A stretch of 64,000 nucleotides of DNA, taken from contig CALVBU010000002.1 of NCBI GenBank assembly GCA_944325875.1, positions 124,001 to 188,000 of the forward strand. The letters are read 5' to 3'. Source of the stretch: Candidatus Gastranaerophilales bacterium. GTDB taxonomy: Bacteria; Cyanobacteriota; Vampirovibrionia; Gastranaerophilales; Gastranaerophilaceae. Position numbers and translations under genes: made by a program. Of this stretch, positions 1 through 10,504 are shown piece by piece. How positions within the stretch are numbered: the stretch's first letter is position 1; each line of letters starts with the position of its first letter. The notes under the pieces are model-generated. The model was not told the DNA's origin, made no database searches, and saw nothing but the letters and a program-made list of their open reading frames with translations.

Positions 1-180
1 ACAGTTTTCATACTTCACAAGGAGCTTGTTTTCATCCTCAATCCATTCATACACGTTTGCGGGACAAACATAGGTACAAATTTTCTTTTTACAAGTCTTA
101 CACTTTTCCTGATCAGGTCTTAAATGAGATACCACATCAGGCTCGTATTTTATTTTTGATAATTTATCTTCTAAACTCAT
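1..180 (-). CDS. fixX: FixX-like ferredoxin (partial, C-terminus off the window)
   Basis: Only the first 60 codons are inside the window. The ATG at 180 overlaps the fixC stop by 4 nt (ATGA), which fixes the start and shows translational coupling. The visible protein has the cysteine pattern of a ferredoxin-like protein: CKTC followed by CTYVCPANVY near residues 35-49. FixX-type ferredoxins pass electrons within the FixABCX/ETF-quinone oxidoreductase system, and its place directly after fixC fits that role. The C-terminal half and any second iron-sulfur motif cannot be seen. Confidence 0.8.
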   Translation of the reverse strand, partial: MSLEDKLSKIKYEPDVVSHLRPDQEKCKTCKKKICTYVCPANVYEWIEDENKLLVKYENC

Positions 181-1478
181 TTTATTAGGATACTCCACAA
201 TAATTTTACAACACTAAAGAAGTCTTTAAACAACTCTTTTATACTTCTACTTTTAATGAAATCTTTAATAAAATCCCAGAATAATTTTCTTTTAGGAATG
301 CCATTCACAGAAGTAAACATCTCAAAGAACATATTAATTCTTTCAAGATAATATTTTAAGAAAGAATCTTTTCTCAAATGGATTTCACCCATAAGATTTC
401 GGTAAGTTTTAAGATCTTTTATAACAAAGGATTTTTCAAGTTCAACACGATATCTGTCGAGAGAATTTTCACTGAAATCACCTTTTGCAAGTGCAACAAC
501 TGCAGTCTCACCTGCGAGTTTACCGCTAATCATAGCGAGGTTAGTTCCTTCCCAATGAAGGTTGTTAACTAACATCGCAGCATCTCCTACCACCATAACT
601 CCTGCACCAACAATGGTCGGAATTTTCTTATAACCACCTTCAGGAATTAAATGTGCGGAATATTCCAAAAGTTCTCCATCTTTTATCAAAGGAGCGATTA
701 CAGGATGTTGCTTTAATTTATCCAATAATTCATAAGGCTTAGTTTTATGTTTTTCAAATTCATCAAGAGTAACTCCAAGCCCAACACTTACAGATTCTTT
801 GTTTGTATAAACAAAACCTAATCCAAGCATTCCAAGCATTGAACCGCCAAAAATTTCATAAATACAACCTTCATCATCATTCAAATGAAATCTGTCGTTA
901 ATTTTTTCTTTCGGCAGTTTGAAAACTTCTTTTACACTGACTGCAACATCTTTAGTTTCTAAATCATCTCTAAGCCCGATTTGTTTTGCAAGAAGTGAAT
1001 TTACACCGTCAGCAAGAACTACAATATCTGCATAATAATCTTCAAGTTCTGTTTTTACACCAACAACCGCCTCATCTTTGACAATAAGCTCTCTCACAAC
1101 AGTTTCTTCAACAAGAATTACGCCCTCTTTTTTGGCTTCTTCAGCCATCCAGCGATCAAACTTTCCACGCATAACAGTGTAGCTAACAGGCAATTCATGT
1201 TTATTGGTGTAAGAAATCACCGTACCATCATATTCACCAAGAATTGCGTATTTGTGTTCAACATTTTTTCTTTCTAAAGGAGCAGTTTTTTCAAAATCAG
1301 GGAAAATCTCACGTGTCGGCTGAGCATAAATCGCACCACCAAAAACATTTTTGCTACCTGAGAACTTTCCGCGCTCAATTAAAATAACCTTATGCCCTGA
1401 ACGAGCTATTGTAACAGCACAGGCAATCCCGGCAGGTCCTGCACCGACAACGATAACTTCTGTTTTATTTTCAGACAT
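177..1478 (-). CDS. fixC: FixC-type electron-transferring flavoprotein-quinone oxidoreductase
   Basis: A 433-residue FAD-dependent dehydrogenase. The N-terminal Rossmann motif GAGPAGIACAVTIARSG (about residues 12-28) binds the FAD ADP moiety. A second FAD-binding stretch, VVGDAAMLVNNLHWEGTNLAM (about residues 296-316), is typical of the FixC/GGR family. FixC works with FixABX in electron bifurcation or in moving electrons from ETF to quinone. The start has a good AGGAG 7 nt upstream. It is coupled by a 4-nt overlap to the fixX-like ferredoxin downstream; fixAB are not in the window. Family assignment is strong; the physiological electron partner is inferred. Confidence 0.88.
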   Translation of the reverse strand: MSENKTEVIVVGAGPAGIACAVTIARSGHKVILIERGKFSGSKNVFGGAIYAQPTREIFPDFEKTAPLERKNVEHKYAILGEYDGTVISYTNKHELPVSYTVMRGKFDRWMAEEAKKEGVILVEETVVRELIVKDEAVVGVKTELEDYYADIVVLADGVNSLLAKQIGLRDDLETKDVAVSVKEVFKLPKEKINDRFHLNDDEGCIYEIFGGSMLGMLGLGFVYTNKESVSVGLGVTLDEFEKHKTKPYELLDKLKQHPVIAPLIKDGELLEYSAHLIPEGGYKKIPTIVGAGVMVVGDAAMLVNNLHWEGTNLAMISGKLAGETAVVALAKGDFSENSLDRYRVELEKSFVIKDLKTYRNLMGEIHLRKDSFLKYYLERINMFFEMFTSVNGIPKRKLFWDFIKDFIKSRSIKELFKDFFSVVKLLWSILIK

Positions 1479-1561
1479 AAAGCACTCCTTTTAAAAACTC
1501 TAAAAGCAATATATATTGTGAATTTTGAATAATAGAATTATACACTAAATTTTGTTCATTG

Positions 1562-1567
1562 TAAAAT
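1562..1567 (+). promoter_or_regulatory. -10 box for rsmD, leaderless layout
   Basis: TAAAAT ends 7 nt before the rsmD ATG at 1575, and no Shine-Dalgarno sequence lies between. With a usual -10 to +1 distance the mRNA would begin at or within 1-2 nt of the start codon. No clear -35 was found. Confidence 0.45.
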
Positions 1568-1574
1568 AGTTAAT

Positions 1575-2108
1575 ATGAATATAACAGCGGGTAAATTTAA
1601 AGGACAAAAGATTATAGCACCTGATGAGAAAATTACACGTCCGACTCTTTCAAAAGTCAGGATGAGTATTTTTAATACACTTCAAGCTATGATGGATTTT
1701 GACGGAGCGAGTTTTCTTGATATGTATGCAGGATCAGGGATTATGGCACTTGAAGCGGTATCAAGAGGATTTTCAAAATCTGTAGCAATTGAAAAACACC
1801 CAAAAGTCATACAAGTTATAAAAAATAATTATAAAAAATTTCAAAACGCACCTGAATTAATTACGGGTGACAGCTTAAAAGTTACAGAAAAAATGAATGA
1901 GAAATTTGACGTAATATACATTGACCCGCCATACTTTGCAGGGATTTATGAACAGAGCCTTAAATCCATAAAACATATTGCTAAAGGGATTGTTATACTA
2001 GAACACGTAAATGAAATTGATACATCAGGTTATGAAATAATTAAACAAAAAAAATATGGTGATAAGTATATAACTTTTATTCATCCTATGAACTATTCCA
2101 ATAGCTAG
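1575..2108 (+). CDS. rsmD: 16S rRNA (guanine966-N2)-methyltransferase RsmD
   Basis: A 177-residue SAM-dependent methyltransferase that modifies G966 in 16S rRNA during 30S assembly. The N-terminus MNITAGKFKGQKI matches the RsmD start (R-I-I-x-G-x-x-x-G-x-x-I). The SAM-binding motif I is DMYAGSGIMALEAVSRG (about residues 49-65), and the catalytic motif IV is IDPPYF near residues 116-121. Length is normal for the family. It is transcribed alone, divergent from fixC and convergent with the prepilin gene. There is no ribosome-binding site; see the -10 box just upstream. Confidence 0.9.
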   Translation: MNITAGKFKGQKIIAPDEKITRPTLSKVRMSIFNTLQAMMDFDGASFLDMYAGSGIMALEAVSRGFSKSVAIEKHPKVIQVIKNNYKKFQNAPELITGDSLKVTEKMNEKFDVIYIDPPYFAGIYEQSLKSIKHIAKGIVILEHVNEIDTSGYEIIKQKKYGDKYITFIHPMNYSNS

Positions 2109-2142
2109 AAAATCACAATTCAAAAAAAAAGAACACTCTACC

Positions 2143-2817
2143 TTACCAAGGATAATCGTCAGTAATTTCCCAATTGTTTATCTGAAGTAGTTTTGTACAA
2201 AAAGCTTTGTATTTGGAGTTTTTATTACAACCATATCTTGACTGAGATTTCAGCTGCTCATAAGTTCCATCCCACCCAAAAGTATATGGTTCTACAGATA
2301 TTTTGCGATTGAAATCTCTTTCTATTGGAGTTCCATCTTCATTATCACCATTTCTCTTATTAAATTGAAAAGCAAAAAAATTATGAGTAGTCCTATCTTC
2401 ATCTGAATTTATGTACTTTCCGTCAATAAAATAAACTATGTCTGCACCATTTTTATCATAAGCAAATGAAAACATACCATCAGGAATTAGATATACACAT
2501 ACGTCTTCTTTCGTCTCAGTACACATTTCATATTTACGATATTTTATATAGGGTAAAAAGTAATCTTTGAGAAATTGAACATTTTCCTCATAGGTATAAT
2601 CTCGAGCTTCGCCCATCCAATTTTTGACATCACCGTTTTTAGCTATAGAAAATTGCACTGTGTTATTTATTATATTATAGAATTTTTTCACTTTTGTGGC
2701 TGTTGATTTCTTTCTAGCATCTGTAATCAATGTAGGCATTGTCATTGCTGCTACAATACCTATTATTCCTAACGTTATCAAGACTTCAGCTAAGGTAAAA
2801 GCATTTTTCTTTTTCAT
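2143..2817 (-). CDS. Type IV prepilin / pseudopilin-like secreted protein
   Basis: 224 residues. The N-terminus is a short basic leader (MKKKNA) followed by the class III signal FTLAEVLITLGIIGIVAAM, with F+1 and E+5 as needed for prepilin peptidase cleavage and N-methylation. The hydrophobic helix covers about residues 7-30; the rest is a variable globular domain with several cysteines near the C-terminus (YGCNKN, AFCTK). It is a minor pilin or pseudopilin exposed at the cell surface; no pilus assembly genes are nearby. The start has GGAGGA upstream. It resembles the protein at 21773-22525 at the N-terminus only, as usual for this family. Confidence 0.85.
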   Translation of the reverse strand: MKKKNAFTLAEVLITLGIIGIVAAMTMPTLITDARKKSTATKVKKFYNIINNTVQFSIAKNGDVKNWMGEARDYTYEENVQFLKDYFLPYIKYRKYEMCTETKEDVCVYLIPDGMFSFAYDKNGADIVYFIDGKYINSDEDRTTHNFFAFQFNKRNGDNEDGTPIERDFNRKISVEPYTFGWDGTYEQLKSQSRYGCNKNSKYKAFCTKLLQINNWEITDDYPW

Positions 2818-2872
2818 AAATCCTCCGTTTGTTTTTATTAACTGTTTTTCAAAAATTTTGCATTACAAATAA

Positions 2873-2972
2873 CCGTGTCTGTTGGCACGGCTTACTATCA
2901 GCTCTTTTCATTCAATCGGAGGTCTAAATCGGAAATGCCTATCCTAACTGTTAGTCGGTAGCCCCCCCCCCC
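2873..2972 (-). other. GC-rich structured leader with 11-C/G homopolymer upstream of the prepilin gene
   Basis: Between the prepilin gene and lptB lies a stretch unlike its AT-rich surroundings. On the + strand it has a CCGTG/CACGG stem (2873-2877 with 2886-2890), two ATCGGA direct repeats around 2916-2932, the palindrome CTAACTGTTAG, and a run of 11 C at 2962-2972. Read on the minus strand it would lie in the 5' leader of the prepilin mRNA. I could not match it to a c-di-GMP or other named riboswitch consensus. It may be an uncharacterised leader RNA or a phase-variable homopolymer. Confidence 0.35.
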
Positions 2973-3135
2973 GAAATCATCTCTATACTTAATTTTTGCA
3001 CATTTGCCTCCTAATTTAGCTTATTTGTTTTTATATTATTATATTAAACTATTTTTTTAATTTTTCAAGACCTTCAACAGCTTGCAAAGGAATATTTTTT
3101 CAAGTAATATGTCATTATTAAAAAAAGGGGAATGT

Positions 3136-3864
3136 ATGAGAAGAATTGAGGCTAAGAATCTTATAAAAATATACGGCGACAGAAGCGTTGTAAATGACGT
3201 ATCTTTTCATGTCGATAAAGGTGAAGTTGTCTGTCTTTTAGGTCCTAACGGTGCAGGTAAAACTACAACTTTTTATATGGTTGTCGGACTTGTAAAACCT
3301 AACAAAGGTCATATATTTTTAGATGACAAAGATATTACGGCAATGCCTATGAATGAAAGAGCTCAGTTAGGTATCGGATATTTGCCACAGGAAGCTTCAA
3401 TTTTTAGAAAATTAAGTGTTGAAGATAATATCAAATTAGTACTTGAAATGAACCCGAAACTTACAGTAAATGAAAAACGTCGAAAACTTGAAGAATTATT
3501 GGACGAATTTGGGGTATTAAGACTACGTTCATATCCTGCAGTAGCACTTTCAGGCGGTGAGCGACGCAGAGTAGAAATTGCAAGAGCTCTTGCAGCTAGC
3601 CCTGATTTTATGCTTTTAGATGAACCTTTTGCCGGTATCGACCCTATCGCTATCGGAGATATTAAAGATAATATTAGGAAAATTTCTGAAGAAAAAGGCT
3701 TGGGTGTGCTAATTACTGACCACAACCCGAAAGCTACACTTTCAATTACTGATAGAGCATACGTAATATTTGACGGTAAAATTAAAATTCAAGGTCGAAG
3801 TGAGGAAGTTGCAGTCGATCCAGTTGCTAAAGAATTCTATTTAGGAAAGGATTTTGAACTGTAA
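3136..3864 (+). CDS. lptB: LPS export ABC transporter ATP-binding protein LptB
   Basis: 242 residues, the usual length of LptB. It shows Walker A GPNGAGKTT, the Q-loop in GYLPQE, the signature LSGGERRR, and Walker B FMLLDEPFAGIDP followed by the H-loop in ITDHN. The family-typical ASIFRKLSVEDN segment after the Q-loop supports LptB over generic ABC ATPases. It powers LPS extraction from the inner membrane together with LptF/G. I take the ATG at 3136 (MRRIEAKNL), preceded by AAAGGGG at a proper distance, rather than an in-frame ATG 54 nt upstream. Its stop overlaps the next start (TAATG). Confidence 0.92.
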   Translation: MRRIEAKNLIKIYGDRSVVNDVSFHVDKGEVVCLLGPNGAGKTTTFYMVVGLVKPNKGHIFLDDKDITAMPMNERAQLGIGYLPQEASIFRKLSVEDNIKLVLEMNPKLTVNEKRRKLEELLDEFGVLRLRSYPAVALSGGERRRVEIARALAASPDFMLLDEPFAGIDPIAIGDIKDNIRKISEEKGLGVLITDHNPKATLSITDRAYVIFDGKIKIQGRSEEVAVDPVAKEFYLGKDFEL

Positions 3865-4976
3865 TGAAGTTTCCTAAAATAACTATTTATGACCGATATA
3901 TTTTTAATCAGGTTTTAATCACAACTTTCGTTGCAATTCTTTTATTTACAGTTGTATGGATTGCTCCTGAAATGCTTTTAAATACAATCAAAAAAACTCT
4001 TGCAGGTGAATATACTGTCAAGACTGCTTGTCTTGTATTATTCTATGAATTACCAAAAATTTTAGGTAAAGCTTTCCCTGTAGGACTTTTACTCGGAACA
4101 CTTTTCACTTTCGACAAGTTGAGCAAAGATTCAGAACTTACAATATTTAGAGCTGTCGGAATGTCGTTTCAAAGAATTCTTGCTCCTGTATTAGTATTGA
4201 GTTTTATCATAACTGGATGCTGCTTTGTAACTTATGACAAGCTTATACCTATATCTGCAAACAGAATCAATATGATAAAAGACAGATATCCTTCTACTCA
4301 ATATATTTACACTCAAAAAAATGAAGACAGCAGTCCAAAACTCGCTGTTATTATCTCAAGATTCAGAAAAGATACAATGAATAATGTTATCGTACTTGAT
4401 TTCTCTAATAAGTATTATGCAGATGTTCACCAGCTTTCAAATATTTATTCTGCAAAAACAGGACAATATCTAGGAGATAAATGGCGATTAAAGGATATTA
4501 CACAATATAGAATTAATAATGATGGAATTTTTACTCAAATTAATAACCTAAAAACAATGGATATCTTAAACGGTGAAGATGCTAAAAATGCTTTCATTTT
4601 AATGACATATTCAACAAAAAAAGAACGTGAAATTACAAATTATAACTTGAAAAACTATATTCAACTCCTTAAAAAAGAAGGGCTTGATGAAGAATATCGA
4701 TATATGTTGAATAAATATCTTCAAAGATTTTTCCATCCGTTTGTATGCGTATTACTTGCAATTATGGGGACTTTGCTAGGCTTTAGTAAACCTAGAGAAC
4801 AAAGATTAGTAGGTTTTACTATAGCAATAGGATGTATATTTTTATACTATATAACTCTGCCATTCTTTGACTTATTGGCAGAAAAAGGAGTATTGCCTCC
4901 GCTTATCACCGCAATATTCCCACCATTCGCATTTTTATGCGCAATTATAGCATTTTACAAATCAAAGGATCTGTAA
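3864..4976 (+). CDS. LptF/LptG-family LPS export permease (YjgP/YjgQ)
   Basis: 370 residues with the LptF/G layout: membrane helices at about 13-35, 55-80 and 100-125, a long periplasmic region (about 130-285), then three C-terminal helices (about 290-365). The N-terminal KITIYDRYIFNQVLITTF segment matches the coupling helix region. It forms the transmembrane channel for the LptB ATPase. Only one permease gene is present here, so the partner could be elsewhere or the protein may form a homodimer. One-nucleotide overlaps on both sides make an lptB-lptF-glycosidase operon. Confidence 0.88.
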   Translation: MKFPKITIYDRYIFNQVLITTFVAILLFTVVWIAPEMLLNTIKKTLAGEYTVKTACLVLFYELPKILGKAFPVGLLLGTLFTFDKLSKDSELTIFRAVGMSFQRILAPVLVLSFIITGCCFVTYDKLIPISANRINMIKDRYPSTQYIYTQKNEDSSPKLAVIISRFRKDTMNNVIVLDFSNKYYADVHQLSNIYSAKTGQYLGDKWRLKDITQYRINNDGIFTQINNLKTMDILNGEDAKNAFILMTYSTKKEREITNYNLKNYIQLLKKEGLDEEYRYMLNKYLQRFFHPFVCVLLAIMGTLLGFSKPREQRLVGFTIAIGCIFLYYITLPFFDLLAEKGVLPPLITAIFPPFAFLCAIIAFYKSKDL

Positions 4977-5776
4977 TGAAAAAATTATTTTTATTATTTT
5001 TAGGGATTGTACTATTGCAAACTTGTGCGTTTGCAAAGGATGATATTGATATAAAATACAATGATGGAATTTATCATATTACACTCAGCGGAGAAAAAAT
5101 AATAAAGAAAGTCAAAGTATATGCAACATCAGGATTGCGTACTAATGCAGAAATCCATAAAGCATCGGGAGCTAAACTTACAGTTAATGGAGGTTATTTT
5201 GATCCTCAAAATGAAAAAACCATTTCCTATGTAACTATGGACGGACAAATCTATGAAGATCCTATGCTTAATGAAAATCTTTTAGCTAACTCTTTTTTAA
5301 GAAAAAACTTAAACAAAATTTTAAACAGAACAGAATTTCGAGTTGTCGAATGTGACAGAAAAGTCTTTAAATATGAAATGGTTCCACACAATACTCCTGT
5401 AGATTTTGCTTGTGAAGTAAAATATGCAGTGCAAGGCGGACCGCTAATTTTACCTCAATTACGTTTAGAAGAAGAACTTTTTTTAGTAAAAAAAGATGGC
5501 GAAATTGTAAGAGAATCCTGCTCTGTGCTACATAAAGTTGCAAGAACTATTCTTGGATTAAAAAATGGAGAATTACATATTTTGATAATCACAGATGAAC
5601 ATCCGATGGATATGTACGAAGTCCAAAAATTATGCAACGACTTAGGTTTTGAACGAGCAATGGCCATGGATGGAGGTAGTTCAACCTCTATGAATTACAA
5701 AGACGAATACAACGTTATTTCAACAAAAGGTGACGGAGCCGGAAGGCAATTAAAATCATTTATAACCGTTTATTAA
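4976..5776 (+). CDS. Secreted phosphodiester glycosidase-family protein (NAGPA/DUF2233-like)
   Basis: 266 residues from the ATG at 4976, which overlaps the permease stop (TAATG). A further in-frame ATG 39 nt upstream lies inside the permease and is less likely. Residues 1-20 form a signal peptide (MKKLFLLFLGIVLLQTCAFA). The core carries VNGGYFDP (about residues 70-77) and the family hallmark AMDGGSSTSM near the C-terminus. NAGPA-domain enzymes cleave sugar-1-phosphodiester links, as in uncovering mannose-6-phosphate or trimming teichoic acids. Its coupling to LPS export genes suggests a periplasmic role on envelope glycans, but that is inference. Confidence 0.8.
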   Translation: MKKLFLLFLGIVLLQTCAFAKDDIDIKYNDGIYHITLSGEKIIKKVKVYATSGLRTNAEIHKASGAKLTVNGGYFDPQNEKTISYVTMDGQIYEDPMLNENLLANSFLRKNLNKILNRTEFRVVECDRKVFKYEMVPHNTPVDFACEVKYAVQGGPLILPQLRLEEELFLVKKDGEIVRESCSVLHKVARTILGLKNGELHILIITDEHPMDMYEVQKLCNDLGFERAMAMDGGSSTSMNYKDEYNVISTKGDGAGRQLKSFITVY

Positions 5777-6231
5777 ATCTTAAAATATTTCATCATTTTT
5801 TTCATCAATAAATCATTAGCCGCACCAGCTACTTGTTTAATATTAGGCTCAGCAAAAGTCTCCTTAATTTTAGTCAAAGTCTGCCCTACAAAAGAAAATA
5901 ATGGTAGAACTTTATCTGAATTAAGCTTTAACTCATAATGATTTAATGCAAAATCAATTTGTTTAGGCAATTTAAAAAAAGGAAAATCTGTCTCCATTAC
6001 ACGTATCATAAACGAATCAGGCTTAGCTTTTTTAGTACATTCAAAAGTATATGGACTCCCAGCTTTTTCTAAAAACTTTTGAAACTTTAATTTATCATCG
6101 CCAAATTCATCATTAGTAAGCTCCCCATAAAATGAATACAAATTAATGTCATATGGATGTTTTGGTGATGCCTTTGATTTTGTATGGGATACGCTTAAAT
6201 TTCTTATACCAGTAAAACTTATATTATTCAT
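5773..6231 (-). CDS. Uncharacterised protein with N-terminal ISFTG peptide
   Basis: 152 residues with no family I recognise. It has no signal peptide or membrane segment. Residues 2-7 read NNISFTG, a short N-terminal peptide also found near the start of unrelated proteins here (50126-52066 and 59349-60449). The rest is mixed charged sequence with a C-terminal MKKMMKYF helix. Its stop overlaps that of the convergent glycosidase gene. No Shine-Dalgarno sequence precedes the ATG. Confidence 0.6.
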   Translation of the reverse strand: MNNISFTGIRNLSVSHTKSKASPKHPYDINLYSFYGELTNDEFGDDKLKFQKFLEKAGSPYTFECTKKAKPDSFMIRVMETDFPFFKLPKQIDFALNHYELKLNSDKVLPLFSFVGQTLTKIKETFAEPNIKQVAGAANDLLMKKMMKYFKI

Positions 6232-6272
6232 ATAATCTCGAAAACATGTAAAAAAAATTTTTTGCTATTAAA

Positions 6273-6306
6273 AAAAAGACCATTTTAGAAAAATGGTCTT
6301 TTTTAT
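6273..6306. terminator. Rho-independent terminator downstream of the SIMPL gene
   Basis: GACCATTTT pairs with AAAATGGTC around a 3-nt loop, flanked by A and T runs on both sides, so it can act in either direction. It lies just after the minus-strand SIMPL gene and before the ISFTG gene. Confidence 0.8.
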
Positions 6307-6317
6307 TTTGTATTCAT

Positions 6318-7073
6318 CTATTTTACAAAAAAGCTTGCATGTACATTTGCATATAGTTTAATTACGCCACTTTGAATTGGAGTTGCAGCTTCGGGTGCAA
6401 CAGCATCTGCAGAGGCGCCGAATGATAAATTTTTAGCCATTAAACGGTATTGAACTGTATTATTTTGATTCATACTACAGCTAATATCCATTGATTTGAT
6501 TCCTGTAACTGCTGATGAAGCATTTTTAGCAATTACATCAGCTCTAGTTTTAGCTTTTCTTGTTGCAACACCTAACAATTCATTACATTCGTGATCGTAA
6601 TTTGATACTGAGAATGTTAAATTATTAATATTAGTTGCGCCAAGCCCAATTGCTTTATCTATAATATCGCCAGCTTTAGAAATATTTTTTGTATGAACGA
6701 TTACGTTATTTGAAACCTGATATTTATCTAGATTTCTTTTATTTCCAGAGTATGTGTAAATTGGTGAAGCTGAAAAGTCAGCAGTTTTTACATAATCACC
6801 AGCAGTTATATTAATCATTTCTTTTAAAGCATTATAAACTTTGTCTGAAATCTCTTTATTTTCAGCAGTAGCTTTTTGCAAAGATTTATTATCTTCAGTT
6901 CTCACTGCAATACTAATTTCTACAACATCAGGATTTAATTCAGTATTAGCAGAAGTATTAACTGAAATATAACCTTTTTCCTCAGTATTCACTATAGTTG
7001 CAGCGTTAACATTTGTAGCTGCAATACCCGCAATCACACCTAATACAGCAACTGCTACCATAACTTTTTTCAT
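6318..7073 (-). CDS. Secreted SIMPL-domain protein (DUF541)
   Basis: 251 residues. Residues 1-24 are a signal peptide (MKKVMVAVAVLGVIAGIAATNVNA). The mature part has the SIMPL/DUF541 pattern: a conserved start ISVNTSANTELNPDVVEISIAVRTED, a central IYTYSGNKRNLDKYQVSNNVIVHTK segment, and LGATNINNLTFSVSN. These periplasmic or surface proteins form oligomeric rings, and their biochemical role is unsettled. A good AAGGAG lies upstream. The gene ends at a strong terminator and may be co-transcribed with ligA and the small membrane protein before it. Confidence 0.85.
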   Translation of the reverse strand: MKKVMVAVAVLGVIAGIAATNVNAATIVNTEEKGYISVNTSANTELNPDVVEISIAVRTEDNKSLQKATAENKEISDKVYNALKEMINITAGDYVKTADFSASPIYTYSGNKRNLDKYQVSNNVIVHTKNISKAGDIIDKAIGLGATNINNLTFSVSNYDHECNELLGVATRKAKTRADVIAKNASSAVTGIKSMDISCSMNQNNTVQYRLMAKNLSFGASADAVAPEAATPIQSGVIKLYANVHASFFVK

Positions 7074-7113
7074 AACTTCTCCTTTTCTAAACTAACTAAC
7101 ATAAGTAAAAACA

Positions 7114-7530
7114 TTAAGAATGTTTTTCAGAAATATCTTTGTTTTCTATATCTTTAGACTCTTCTTTTTTCTCAAAGTTTTCTTTCATTAGCATATTATT
7201 TAATCTTCTTGCTTCAGCTTGAATTTTAATTCTATCCATAAGCATTCTCATTTCAGCTTCGCTTAATTGAGCAGTTGATCTATAAGACAAAGCTTTACTT
7301 TTAGAATTAATGATATATACAGAAATCGCTATAGCTGACCACAAAAGAAGTCCCTGCCATAATGAAATTGTAGGTAGAGCTATGTAATTTAATGCTACAT
7401 AATTCCAGGCAAATACTGCAACTTTAGCTGGGAACACCACAAAACCGGCACCCAAACATGCTGCAATAAACAGCACCATAAAAATTCCACGTATACCTTT
7501 TATTTCAATAATCTTTGCATTTTTTTTCAT
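7114..7530 (-). CDS. Small membrane protein, two transmembrane helices
   Basis: 138 residues, no recognised family. Hydrophobic helices lie at about residues 15-38 and 57-75, separated by a short loop. The second half is soluble, charged and probably helical (AQLSEAEMRMLMDRIKIQAEARRLNN), ending in a Lys/Glu-rich tail. It starts 3 nt after the ligA stop, so it is co-transcribed and likely translationally coupled to ligA, with AAAAGG as ribosome-binding site. No functional link to ligation is implied. Confidence 0.7.
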   Translation of the reverse strand: MKKNAKIIEIKGIRGIFMVLFIAACLGAGFVVFPAKVAVFAWNYVALNYIALPTISLWQGLLLWSAIAISVYIINSKSKALSYRSTAQLSEAEMRMLMDRIKIQAEARRLNNMLMKENFEKKEESKDIENKDISEKHS

Positions 7531-7533
7531 ATT

Positions 7534-9522
<1,989 letters not shown>

Positions 9523-9545
9523 TTACCTCTCCCGAAAATAAATTT

Positions 9546-10382
9546 TTACATAATCATTAAAAGTTCTCTGATAACTTTCGTTGCAACAGCAGTAGACACA
9601 CCTGAAGCATCATAATCAGGAGCAAGCTCAACAACGTCAGCACCAATAATTTCAAAGTCTTTCAAGTACTCAAACCAGCCCATAAGCTCATTAAACTGCA
9701 TACCACCACTTTCTGGAGTACCGGTTCCAGGCATAACAGAAGGATCGAGAACATCCAAGTCTACTGTCACAAATATTTTTTTGCCTTTTATGCAATCCAA
9801 ATCAGAATATTTATAACAAAGAGTATTATGCTCTTTCATAAAATCAAATTCTTCTTTCATACCGGAACGAATCCCGATTTGTTTAACATTTTGCGGACCT
9901 ACGATTTTTGAAGCGTGACGAATAACTGCAGAATGAGACATTTCTTCACCCAAATATTCCTCTCTTAAATCCGTATGGGCATCAAAATGAACAATAGCAA
10001 AATCTTTGTGAAATTTTGAAACAGCCTTAATTTCAGGTAGAGTAACCAAATGTTCTCCCCCAATACCGAAAACTCTTTTTCCGTCACGGTAAATATCTTC
10101 AACATTTTTTTCAATAACCTCAAGGGTTTTATAAGTATTGCCAAGAGGGAATTCCAAATCACCTGCATCATGAAAATTTGCATCTTGCAAATACTTGTCA
10201 AATCTCGGAGAATAATCTTCCAAACCCCAGCTTGCAAGTCTAATCTGCTCAGGTGCAAACCTAGATCCTGAACGGTAAGAAACTGTACCGTCAAAGGGCA
10301 ATCCGAGCATCACAATATCAGAAGATGAATAATCATCATTCTGTCCAATCCAATTTCTATCTAAAAACGGGCCTCTTAGCAT
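9546..10382 (-). CDS. speB: Agmatinase / ureohydrolase family enzyme
   Basis: 278 residues of the arginase-agmatinase fold. Metal-binding motifs are visible: GIGGEH (His ligand), VHFDAHTDLR, and VTVDLDVLDPSVMPGTGTPESGG. These bind the two Mn ions that activate water for attack on a guanidinium group. Length and the short N-terminus favour agmatinase (agmatine to putrescine and urea) over arginase, but related ureohydrolases cannot be excluded. ATAGGAG precedes the start. A pentein-fold protein at 59349-60449 may act on similar guanidino substrates. Confidence 0.8.
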   Translation of the reverse strand: MLRGPFLDRNWIGQNDDYSSSDIVMLGLPFDGTVSYRSGSRFAPEQIRLASWGLEDYSPRFDKYLQDANFHDAGDLEFPLGNTYKTLEVIEKNVEDIYRDGKRVFGIGGEHLVTLPEIKAVSKFHKDFAIVHFDAHTDLREEYLGEEMSHSAVIRHASKIVGPQNVKQIGIRSGMKEEFDFMKEHNTLCYKYSDLDCIKGKKIFVTVDLDVLDPSVMPGTGTPESGGMQFNELMGWFEYLKDFEIIGADVVELAPDYDASGVSTAVATKVIRELLMIM

Positions 10383-10504
10383 CTTAATACTCCTATTTTA
10401 ATTAAAGTTTAACACCATTTTAACATAAAAACCTTATTTATAGCAATTTTTTTCGCTTGATTGTTTTATTAGAAATATACCAACTTATTTTAGGAGGAAA
10501 AATT

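Noticed and set aside
2873-2972. c-di-GMP type I riboswitch upstream of the prepilin gene
   Set aside because: The conserved GGGCAAACC and GGGACGCAAAGCC blocks are missing on both strands.
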